DNA of 64,000 bases from Scolanthus callimorphus (Eukaryota; Cnidaria; Anthozoa; Actiniaria; Edwardsiidae). The DNA is taken from NCBI GenBank assembly GCA_033964015.1, contig CM066919.1, forward strand, positions 186,001-250,000. Reading direction: 5' to 3'. Positions 41,901 through 52,500 of the stretch are shown here, one piece after another. Position numbers and translations under genes: made by a program. The notes below the pieces were generated by a model. That model was given only the letters and a program-made list of their open reading frames with translations, had not been told where the DNA came from and did no database searches. Positions within the stretch are counted from its first letter, which is position 1; the number at the start of each line of letters is the position of its first letter.

Positions 41901-44576
41901 AACCAGTTACTCAAGTTTAGAATAAACCGTTTAGTTAAAAGCTAGTCCTTCCTTCATACAAGTAGTAGAGAACCATCTACACGTTTGGGGAAGGGGGGGG
42001 GGGGGGGGGTCTGGATGTCGGTTGTCGGTTATCTAGAAAATTGGTTAAATTTTAAAACGTTCTCGTGATCGTGTCTCTCCCAACATCACGCGTGCTCTGT
42101 TCATCACGCGTGCTCTGTTCATCACGCGTGCTCTGTTCATCACGCGTGCTCTGTTCATCACGCGTGCTCTGTTCATCACGCGTGCTCTGTTCGCCGATAA
42201 AGTAATAGAAAGTTGTGATGCTTAAACTAGTACAACAAAGGCCAATCAAACGCAGCATTGACAATAGACTACTAGACGTGTGATTTGACTATAAAAAGCC
42301 ATAAGAGTGATTTTCATCGGGCTGTGAGGTCTATTCAACATTTACTTGACCCGAGGAAAAAGAAAAAAAATAGGACCATACTTCCAGACAAAGAGCTGAA
42401 GCGTCGTATGGCGACCGTACGGTTCTTACGCCCACGCCAGAGATTTCGGCTCTGACAGTCGCTATCCTGGTGTTGAATTGCTCAGTAGCTAGATACCTAT
42501 GGGTGAGAGAACGCCCGGCCACCAGACCATATAAGGACGCCCCTTGTACCGTTAGTGAACAATCAACTAATTATTATGCATCACCAACGTATTTTTAGGT
42601 CTGAAGAGTGTGTTATAGATCCATGTGGGACACGTTGTCTTGGTTTTCTTTTTAACTAGTAGTAGCTTATCTCACGATAATGCAGAAATGTTTTTCACAG
42701 TTGCCGTTTAGCATGTTCTTACTCATAATCCAATAGTAGGCATTAAAATAACACGGAAATGAGTTTCTTTCTAAGTTGTCCCTTTGCGCATGCGCACAAA
42801 CGCCAACTCGTATAATTTTATTTTCCGTGATAACAGACGACCATTAATCCCCTTAAAGATGCCAAGAGTGTTATACCTATTGAACGTCAGTGGGTTCGAC
42901 TCAGCACTGAAGGGCCCATAACATATTAACGCCCAAGAACATCTGCAACTACATGCATTAATTACTATTATTATAACTTTGAAGTGAATTGAGTGCAAAA
43001 ACAATAATTTTTGGCGACCTTCATCAACGCCGATTGAATCGCATAGACTAGGACTAGTAGACTAGGTGAATTCCGTTTAATTATTGTGACACTTCTCGAG
43101 CTTCAAATTACCAGGGCCAAAACATACGTTTATGCCCGCGAACATCAACTATATTGTTTATTAGGAAACGCGCGAACTGTTCAGCTTAGAAATTTCGTTC
43201 TTTACACTTTGCTTGACAAATGACCTTCTTTTTGTCGAAATGCAGCTAGACTGCTTGCCGTCCCATAATTGACGAATGTCCGTAAATACAAGAGATAGGC
43301 CTCTGCTAAGCGCGCACGCTTTTTAGCTTTTCTTCACCTACGCGTTTTGTTTGAGTTGGGAGTTTCCAGACGCTCAACGCACCGCGAGGAACTCACCCTG
43401 AGTGGAAATTCGAGGACCCAAACAAGACGCGTAGTTCAGTTTATTCAGTTTATTCATTTTTTTGCCAGGAGTATACATTTCCATAAATTTAAATGATACA
43501 TTTTCATCACATCATGCCATTAAATGTATTGTGAATGTTGGACTGTCATGGTGTGCGGGTGTGTCTAAGGAAGCTCCGCGGGCAGTTAGTCAAATTTCGT
43601 ATTTGTCTTATTCATATTCGTTTATAAAGCCAGCAGCCGTTAAGAATTATCTAAACCTAAAGTATGGGGACTCGATCGAAGTCTAAATCTGTAGTAGAGG
43701 ACAGCAACACTGAGTTCGTGACGATGACAACCGTTCGCGAGATGCTAAAAGTACAAGAATCAACGATGAAGAGCATGTTTGACTCAGTTGTTAAGAACCT
43801 GACTTCACGAGTCGACCAAATGGTTATGAAAGTCCAGGAAATTAAAACCAGCCTGGAATATACTCAGAAGGACGTAGAGGACTTGAAACCTCTGTCAGAG
43901 GACATAGAAGAAGTCAACAAAGAAATCGAAACTATCGTGACCGAGCTTGGATCTCAATCAGGGAAAATGGAGTACCTGGAAAATCAATCTCAGAGAGCCT
44001 GCGCGCGTAACAAAGGCGACTTTTCTCTTGTATTAACGGACGATCGCCACGTAAGGGGCTCAATGCAGTCTAAAGCTACAGCTAAACTAGGACACAAGCG
44101 CGCAACATTTGTGCCCTGCATGTTTCCCCGAGTGGCTAAACTAGGAAACATCGCACGCGTGTGTCTCGGACATATCAAATGTTTCTTATCTGGCGAAGAA
44201 ATCCGGCTACAAAATTTGTTGCGCGCGACAATGTTTTTCGCGTGGCTAAATTGTGTAACATGAAGGAAACGTGTCCGGTTACATGTGCCCTAGTAGTTTA
44301 GCCAGAGCCTAACATGCAGCGCGCGCAAACATTCTAGATGGAATCGCGTCCATTTTACCTGTCATTGACACATGGAAGAGGATGTGGAGGCAGATCTTCA
44401 CTGAGAGTATCAAACTCTTTCTCCGGTGGTTTGTTATCTGTGTTACCATGGTTACCATTGTTGTGACCGGAATCTCGTATCAACCCATCGAAGTAGCTGT
44501 CAAATTTTTCCAAGTCAATCAATTCGGTCATGCGGCGCATTGCATTATGGACTGGTCCCGGTGTGGAGTCCGCCAT
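38934..44576 (-). CDS. Unrecognised membrane protein with C-terminal hydrophobic hairpin
   Basis: Four minus-strand exons join at consensus sites with matching phase: 44359-44576 (ATG at 44576), 41561-41626, 40154-40482 and 38934-39142 (TGA), giving 273 residues. The N-terminal 70 residues are hydrophilic (TELIDLEKFDSYFDGLI, then Asn/Gly-rich). Exon 2 codes SQAHVVTIKSYTEIFYERK. Exon 3 opens with an acidic run (EDDDDEEESEEE), is Ser/Thr-rich, and ends with CCALVFKFLFGVNGEYKWY. Exon 4 is strongly hydrophobic (about residues 208-248, probably two membrane passes or one hairpin around LLPVLIGAAIV), ending SCLEAIWWWT. The topology suggests a tail- or hairpin-anchored protein with a cytosolic acidic N-terminus. 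I cannot name a family. Another exon between 39142 and 40154 is possible. The ATG lies in AAGATGGCGGAC, like DENR. Confidence 0.6.
40711..41035. mobile_element. Harbinger-like MITE in an intron of the membrane-protein gene
   Basis: Ends AGGCCGGTTTACACTTGCGA and TTGCTAGTGTAAACTGGCCT are inverted, flanked by TTA on both sides (40708-40710, 41036-41038), a TWA target as in PIF/Harbinger elements. 325 bp, rich in CGCGCGA and TTTTTGT, no transposase. Confidence 0.8.
41069..41415. mobile_element. MITE, CGTCGGTTGCA family, copy 1
   Basis: Ends CGTCGGTTGCATCTACCGTC and GGGTAGATGCAACCAACGG are inverted, with subterminal ACATGTTTTGACAG and CCGACAGAACATATTTTTC arms. A closer-to-intact copy lies at 49057-49431. 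Located between exons 2 and 3 of the membrane-protein gene. Confidence 0.75.
42085..42192. repeat. Six perfect copies of an 18-bp minisatellite
   Basis: ATCACGCGTGCTCTGTTC is repeated six times without error. Each unit contains the palindrome CACGCGTG. The array ends about 50 bp before the CCAAT box and 97 bp before the TATA box of the promoter at 42289, so it may act as upstream binding sites. The minus-strand translation STRDEQ is an artefact. Confidence 0.9.
42242..42584 (+). ncRNA. Candidate noncoding RNA gene, copy 2, with CCAAT and TATA boxes
   Basis: CCAATC (42242-42247), an ordered motif set shared with 3370-3432, and a TATA box (CTATAAAAAG, 42289-42298) precede a 213-bp block (42372-42584) that differs from 5335-5547 at four positions. 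The leader between TATA and block is also recognisable (ATTCAACATTTAC versus ATTCAGCATTTAC, then a GAAAAAGAAAAA tract) and the TATA-to-block distance is conserved. No ATG-started frame fits both copies. Confidence 0.35.
43664..43998 (+). pseudogene. Fragment of non-LTR retrotransposon ORF1 (coiled-coil region)
   Basis: An ATG-started frame codes MGTRSKSKSVVEDSN, then a heptad-rich stretch (KSMFDSVVKNLTSRVDQMVM, TSLEYTQKDVEDLKPLSEDI) ending MEYLENQSQR. LINE ORF1 proteins have such a coiled coil followed by LENxSRRNN and an RRM. Here the sequence changes after ENQSQRA into unrelated DNA, although the frame stays open to 44263, so the element is truncated at this point. Assignment is by pattern only. 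Confidence 0.5.
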
Positions 44577-46474
44577 CTTGTCTTTTCACCAATCGTTAGG
44601 TTAAACTTATTCAGTGAACGGAACTATAGAAAAGACAGACATTTTCTTACAACCAAATTAATTGTTTCGCACTGCGCATTTTCAAAACACCATTTCAGTC
44701 AATCCGATTTGTTAACTATATTACCTTTTTCAGTCACCTGTGTACATACCTGTGGCTTTCATGGGGACGTATGTCTAGTTTTTGCCGTGACGAAAAAGCC
44801 AGTCGACTGCAATAGACAATAGGCCGGCAATGGCCTGTTTGGCCCATTTGACTGGCGGGCGGAAACACAACAACAAATGAACCCCCAAATCAATCCATTT
44901 TAAAACATATGTGTGAACTTTATCTCGATTTACGGACGATCGCCAATGAAGGAACTGCGAGCAGTCTACTCACATCCAAAGTAGACGCAACCTGAGCGGG
45001 AGTCCACTTCGCTCATATTGTGGGGGGGTGTATTATAATAATAATTACAAACAAAATAAAAAAGGGCAAACGAATCTGAAATGACGGATACGCCAAACGT
45101 GGTTATTGTGTTTTTCTTAATTCCAACAACACTGATTGCTCTATATAATTTTACGGAAGAATTAATACATATTATTCATAAAACAGTGTGGAAGACTGCT
45201 TCTGCTATCTAAACAGCTAAAGGACTACCTAGTGTCTACTTTCACTTGAATGGCGCCAACTCACCTTCAAGAAGAGAAGTAAAATAATTCAATAATCACG
45301 GAGGACGCTAAACGCCAAGCCAGTCTGCAACGTGGTTGGTCAAACGACTTCTTCGTGCTCCTTTACTTGAATTCCTTAGAACTCTGAATGTTTAGCTCAA
45401 GACGGGCTAACCTTATGGATATGGCGAATACACCGGCATCATTCAATTAATTAACAGGTGCAATTTTAAGAAACTTTACTTGAGCTAGTTCCATATTCGT
45501 GCGTTTATCTGCGACCCGATGGCTCAAACATTTCGCTTCTCAAATTCTTGATCAGTATTTTCATGTCACAAGAAAAGTTTAGACGACTTTGGAATGCATT
45601 CACTTTTTGACAAATGTCAATTTTCAAACTTGACCTTAGGCTTAAACCATCAAAGGGCTTCCGTAAATGGAATTTAGAAATGACAGCCGTAAGATTCAGA
45701 AAATTGTGATAGGCCGGAGCTGTGGTCTTTTGTGTGCGCGTGTGTGGGGCGAAGGAATCGCATTTGAGGCATAAAAACAATTGGTTGTAGTGGTTGCTAG
45801 GCCTTGGTTGAAACCAAGGTGCGCACGTTCATAACTTGCTATTATAACTGGAAGAATCGGAGACGTCTTTTCATTTCCGGTCAATAACCGGACTAGCGGC
45901 CCACTACCAGATCACGAGACAGCAGATGACAAGTTCGGATAACTCCTTGTACTTCTTCGGAGGTACTAGAATAACAATGGTTCGACAATGGTATAAAATG
46001 TTCTAACTGAGCTTTTAAGAAATCTAGGCAACTTTTGGGCAACTTTACGAAAATAACCAGCAAATTGTAACACTTTTTGGACTGCTTTTGAGGGATATTG
46101 TGGCAGCTTGTGGGTATTCCTTTATAACAGGTCTATCAAAAGCACCATAGTACAACAAGGCCGTGGCTAGAATTTTTTGTCTGGGGTGCAATATTTCAAC
46201 TGGAGGGCAAACTGAGTTTCCAAAACTGTTGCTAACATAATTTTTACGCGGAGGGGGGGGGGGGGCAACTGCCTTTCCCCTGCCCTCCCGCTAGCTACGG
46301 TCATGGCCTCTAGATATATAAACTCTAGATATAAACATATTTATCAGTGACAAATATATTGAGCGCGTGAGCAACTCAGCACGACACCCTGTGGCCTTGT
46401 TGGCCGTGCGAGGACTAAGCCTAGTCAACGTCACCGATGTTCACGTGACGATACGAGCGTTCCACGGTCCAAGA
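44577..46474. other. Divergent intergenic region between the membrane protein and ARFGEF
   Basis: The two genes start head to head about 1.9 kb apart. I see a MITE-like pair of ends at 46158-46312 and no supported gene. The frames at 45505 and 45696 (minus) lack support. Confidence 0.5.
46158..46312. mobile_element. Degenerate MITE with G12 run
   Basis: AAGGCCGTGGCTAGAAT and CGCTAGCTACGGTCATGGCCTC are imperfect inverted ends around about 155 bp, containing a poly-G run and a C-rich counterpart near the right end. No clear target duplication. Confidence 0.5.
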
Positions 46475-46513
46475 TGGCGGCCGCACTGTTGGCGAGTTAC
46501 CTACAAACTTAGC
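46475..46513 (+). promoter_or_regulatory. uORF and YY1-type element in the ARFGEF leader
   Basis: CCAAGATGGCGGCCGC at about 46471 matches the initiator-type YY1 motif seen at the start codons of DENR and the membrane protein here. In this gene its ATG opens a 12-codon uORF (stop TAG at 46511-46513), 82 bp before the main start, which could lower or regulate translation if it lies in the mRNA. Confidence 0.5.
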
Positions 46514-46594
46514 AAGAAAACATGTCCTAAGTACCGATTTATCTAATATCATCCTTATCATACGATAGCAGGAGGTATGTTCCACTTGGCAACA

Positions 46595-49500
46595 ATGTAC
46601 GAGAGCACCAGAACCAAAAATATGTTTTTGACGCGGGCTTTGGAAAAGATTCTTCATGACAAGGAAGCGAAGAAATCGTATCATTCGCAGCTGCGGAAGG
46701 CTTGTGAAGTAGCGTTGAGTAAGTGATCCCAGTTAATTCAGCTTGAATTTCCACTTCTCAGCTCGTACAGAGCTTGGGGCTATAGCATATCTTTCATCTA
46801 TTTGGTTGTCTAGGTTTTATCAGTTTGTGTATTAAAATGTTGCGTGGAAGAAGTGGTTGGAATGCAGCGCTTTGCACCGGCGATCACAAACTCGTAAGAA
46901 TGAAAACCAGATTTTATAAAACTCAAAATAACTTTTTACTTCTATTCTGATACAGTATTTACACGTGTTTGTATAAATGTAACAGCCTTTCATCATGTCA
47001 TTCTCTATTAGTAGCTGGGACTTCTTCTTTTGAAACATATTTCTCACTTAACTTAAGTATTTGAATATGAAATTGTTTTGGTGTTTGGGATTTTCATTTC
47101 CACAACTTTGCCAGCTGTGTTCAAGATGATCTGAAAACAGTACAAACATTCCCTAATTGCCTCGATAGCTTCCGCTATAATCAACATTTACTTTAATGTG
47201 AATTCGTTATAGCAAAATATAATTAACAATTTCAATAACTCAGCTAATAAATGCTTCTCAAGAAATTTTCATTGCAGAATAGATGATACATGGAGAATTT
47301 GCAAGGAAACCTACTTTTGTTTTGAATTTGATTAGTGAACACTGGATCACTGTTGTGAAAAAAAAAATGTCTTGTGTTTTTAGATGTCAGTGAGTCCAGT
47401 ACAAAAGATAATCCACCCCTAATAATTGAACATTATGTAGGCGCTAGTGATGTTTGTGTGAAACAAAACAAAAGCATTTTCTACTGTTTTGCTGTTTCAC
47501 AGTAATTGAATTCACAAAACTTTGCACTTTGCACCCAACTCCACAACAAAGTTGGAAGGAACAACTAAAGAAGAGTAGGGGCAATTAACCCCTACTCTCC
47601 ATAGTTGTTCCTTCATTACACTTGACTTAGACAAAAAAAATCAGTAAAATTACTATGCTAGAAGAACTTTTCTGAGGATTTTTAGGGAGACATAAGCACA
47701 TTTGGTACTCACAAACAGGATATGCAATTTTTTAAAGACTTTTTAAAGAACCTAGCATTAAATGCTGATTGCCCCTCCTTTGCTCTTCTTTAATCTTATT
47801 GGTCTAGAGACTTTTTATTGCCATATTTTCTCAAAGCAATTAGAAATCAAGAATGTTTTTACTTTTATTATGCTACTTCTGAAACTTCTGAAACAGGCAG
47901 ATTTGAACATAATGAAAAAAGTATCTAAAAACGAGAAGCATCCCCTTAGAGAACTCATTCGAACAAAAAAGAAAACAGTATATAATCTGAGAAGAGTGAG
48001 CAGCAGCAGACCAAGGGTCAGGACGGAACATTTCCAAAACAGCTTTATTAATCGCTTGTATTTTCAGTATAATGATTGATTAATATGTAGAATGAAAGTT
48101 TCATATCACAAAGACGAATCCCTGTAAAGTCAGCAATGTACTTTTTGCGAGACTAATTAATTAAAGATTATTATTACTAGTCATGACTACTTCCTGTGGT
48201 AAAAAAATATGGCATATTCTATTTGGGGAACCTGTCGAGTTTTGCCTAGTTCTTGCAAGGATGATTAGGTACTTAAATGTTTTGACTGTGAAAATCTTGC
48301 ATAGCAGATGCAGAAATTCAGGAGGCTCTTACAAGCATAATGGTACTGTACATGTAAGAACTTGAGTATTAAAGGCCCATCACCAACACAATACTTTGTG
48401 TGCCTAGGTGCATTTTCTCAATAGCAGAAAATGTTCCTTATAGCGATACTTGAAACAAACTTTTTTGATCTTGCCATTTTATGCAGTTTTTACTAGATGA
48501 GAGTCTAACTATTTCACATCCAAGTTCTTCTTTAAAAAGTGCAAGATATGGCAATTCAGAACACAAGCTTGGCGCAAAGGATGGTGGTGGACCTTTAACA
48601 ATATTTTTGAACTATTATTGCAGAGGAGATCAGTAATACACAAGGAACAGTAGCCCCAGATGAGAAGTAAGTAGTTTACCCTTTTTGTAAAGGACTAGGA
48701 GCTCTTTAGCATCCTGGATGTAATCCCAAGGTGTTAAAAAATGGTCTACTCATCATGAGGGATTTTCAAAGTGGTAGACAGTCTCGATCGCTTGACAAAG
48801 AGAGGTTGGAGGACTTGACAGGCTGCATTAGATGGAGCAAATTGCTGCCGTGCAGCTTGCAATCATAGGGCTGTGTTTGGATGGCTTTGAAGTTTAACAG
48901 GCTTTTAATACAACTCTACCAAGGCCTCCGACATTAACCTTTTAAATAATGTGTTATTTTCCTATGCTACATTTATGTTAAACTTTTCCATTGATGTGTT
49001 TTTGAATTGGGGATTTACATGGGAAAGTGCAACAACAAACAAACTGTATTACAATACCGTCGGTTGCAGCTACCCGTCTACACACACGTCAAAAACATGT
49101 TCTGTCGGCACGCGAAACTTCAAAGTTTTGACAGTGAAACTTGGATGTTTTGACGGCCAAACTTGAACGTTTTTGTCACAATATTCAAGTCCGCACTTTC
49201 GTTTCAATAACAAACATTGCAAAAAGCTAATATTCTGTTAACTTCACAGTGTTTCTGGTCAAAAAGAAATAAATCAACTGAACTTTTTACCTTTTTTCCA
49301 CTCACGAGCGTCACCAAAGCTTCACGCTTGGGCGGGCAAACTTTCAAGTTCAACTGTCAAAACTTCAAAGTTTCACGTGCCGACAGAACATGTTTTTGTC
49401 GAGCGTGTAGACGGGTAGATGCAACCGACGGTATATACTACAGTACAGTCTGGATGTATGTTAACACTTTTTTCGTGTAGTGTGGGTGTAGTGTGGGTGT

Positions 49501-52500
49501 AGTGTGGGTGTAGTGTGGGTGTAGTGTGCGTGTAGTGTGGGTGTAGTGTGGGTGTAGTGTGGGTGTAGTTTGGGATTGAGTGTACTACACTCAGCAAACT
49601 ACACGCAGATTTCTACCTAATTATCGAGCTGAGATCAAGAGTATGCAAACATGCTCAGCGGACTAAAGCGTGTCGACATTAATCTTTGACTATTCCACTT
49701 CACTGTAGGACTTTGCGTTTGAAGTTAACAAGATAACTTTTTTAATAAACAACGCATCGGAATGAAACTTATATCAAATAAATCTTTGAGACCTAGCGAA
49801 TGCGTTTTCAACAGTATTTCCGATGCGAAGTTTACAGCGCGAATGAACATAGCGCACAAACATGTTCAACTGACTGAAGCGTGCTTTGAGTCTTTTCAGT
49901 TCGAGTTGCCGACTTCACTCTAGAACTTTGCGTTTGAAGTTTACAAGATAACTCTTCTAATAAACAACGGATCGTGACGAATCTTATATCAAATAAATCT
50001 TTGAGACCTAGCGAATGCGTTTTCAACAGTATTTTCGATGCGAAGTTTACAGCGCGAATGAAAATAGCGCACAAACATGTTCAACTGACTGAAGCGTGCT
50101 TTGAGTCTTTTCAGTTCGAGTTGCCGACTTCACTCTAGAACTTTGCGTTTGAAGTTTACAAGATAACTCTTCTAATAAACAACGGATCGTGACGAATCTT
50201 ATATCAAATAAATCTTTGAGACCTAGCGAATGCGTTTTCAACAGTATTTTCGATGCGAAGTTTACAGCGCGAATGAAAATAGCGCACAAACATGTTCAAC
50301 TGACTGAAGCATGCTTTGAGTCTTTTCAGTTCGAGTTGCCGACTTCACTCTAGAACTTTGCGTTTGAAGTTTACAAGATAACTCTTCTAATAAACAACGG
50401 ATCGTGACGAATCTTATATCAAATAAATCTTTGAGACCTAGCGAATGCGTTTTTAACAGTATTTCCGATGCGAAGTTTACAGCGCGAATGAAAATAGTGC
50501 ATAAAATATGCTCAAATGACAAAAGCGTGCTTTGAGTCTTTCTTAATTCGAGTTGCCGACTTCACTCGAACATGAAAAGACTCAAAGCACGCTTCAGTCA
50601 GTTCAACATGTTTGGGCGCTATTTTCCCTCGCGCTGGAAACTTCGCATTTGAAAAAAAAATTTCTCTAGGTCTCATAGATTAATTTGGTTCAAATTTCAT
50701 CGCGATCAGTTTTCTATTTGAATAGTTATCAAAGGCTTTTCCAACGTTAAACTAAACTGTCGGCTCGGAAGCTTACGTTACCGAGCATACTTTTTAAACA
50801 AGCCGATTCATTCGACGAGCTTTATTCAAGTCATCCCTGCATTCCTGCATAACAAAGGAAAACTACATGCACTTTTCGTGTAATACTACACCCACACTAC
50901 ACCCACACTACACGCACACTACACGCACACTACACCCACACTACACCCACACTACACCCACACTACACCCACACTACACGCGTGTAAGTGTTAACATACA
51001 TCCAGACTGTACTGTATGTATAATATGCACCCCAATTTTAAGGGTCAATTTCGAAAAATAAAGTTTGACAATAGAATGACGTGAAAATAAACTTCGAACC
51101 TCCAACAACCATAAGACTTGGAGAAAAATCATCAACAAACAAATGCAATTCTCTGTTGATTTATGTACTCGTCATAAACAGATGAGTAACATTTTCCGAC
51201 GGTTTCTTCATTTTAATTGTTTGTTTGAGAGAAATCTTGTGCCACAAGTGATTTCACGCAAAATTCAAATATTTGTACTAATATTTATTTGTAGCCTTCT
51301 AGCAGGCATTAACAGGGTGATTTTATTGCAAAAATCCCGGCGTTTCGTAGTCGCGAGTGCCGACAAGCACCATCTTGGATTTTGGACGTTGGATTTTGGA
51401 CGGGCTTTTTTGCTTCTCCCCCATTCGTCTTTGTCACACATTCAAGCTACCAAAAAGTACTCCTTATTTGTTTTTGAAACAAAAAGTTGATTTTCTGGAA
51501 ACAAAATGGCGGCACCATGACAAAGGTGAATTGACTGATTTCACTGTGCGAGTCAAGCTCTTTGTATAACAAATTCCTTGTGTTGTCACCCATATCTTGC
51601 ATGCACATCTGACTTGTGCTTTGTTTAACTTTCAGTGACAGTCCCTCGTCTGCTCTTCCTCCACCAAAAGGTTTGCTGCCGTTCATTGAAGCTGACAAGT
51701 ACTTCCTTCCCTTTGAGTTGGCCTGTCAGTCCAAATGTCCTCGTATAGTAATCACTGCTCTAGACTGTTTGCAGGTAATGCGTGCAATGTGAGTGTCTTA
51801 CTTGATTGGACATTAAAACGTTTTTCTTGGTTGTCTCTTCTGGAAAATTGTTTGGACATACCTGAAAATTGGTAGGACATTTGGTGATTTTGATTAGACA
51901 ATGTCCGATGACTGGCAGTTATTTCCAGCTCTGAGTGTGAACGCCTATTTTAGAAATGGTGGTACTACAGTATCACAACTGTGTGTTATAGCCTGTGATG
52001 CCTCAAACACTATCAAAACAGGTAGTTTCAATTGTGCCATTGAAATTTCAAACCCATGGGTCACATGATGACCAAAAATTGACATGTGACTAAGCACTAA
52101 GCACTGACTGTTTAATTGACTAAAGACATCAAGCCTAGGTCACATGACAACTTTTAAGCTACCCTATTGAAATTCTACTACCTGTTTTGATAGTATTGTC
52201 AGTATTCTGGTGACTAGTTTTGGTCTGATGGTAAATATCAGTACGGTACATGTATAGACTACAGTAATAGGCTCCACCTTCTAATACTATATGCTGTGTC
52301 TCTAGAAACTAATAGCCTATGGCCATCTAGCCGGTGACATTCCTGACAATACAGATCCCAGCAAGCGCCTGATTGACCGAATTGTTGAGACCATTTGTGG
52401 GTGTTTCAATGGTGTACAGACTGATGAGGGAATACAGTTACAGATTATTAAGGTTTGCAATGATTATTGATAGAGCTTTGCCTTTCCTGTGATTTTATTT

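Noticed and set aside
42052..42264. Minus-strand protein with STRDEQ repeats
   Set aside because: Translation of the 18-bp minisatellite; a multiple of three keeps the frame open by chance.
44382..44822. 146-codon plus-strand frame
   Set aside because: Antisense to exon 1 of the membrane-protein gene, whose splice phase and start context are better supported.
49832..50522. Three similar minus-strand frames of 80-86 codons
   Set aside because: They recur with the 215-bp tandem unit and share its ends, so they are translations of a satellite.
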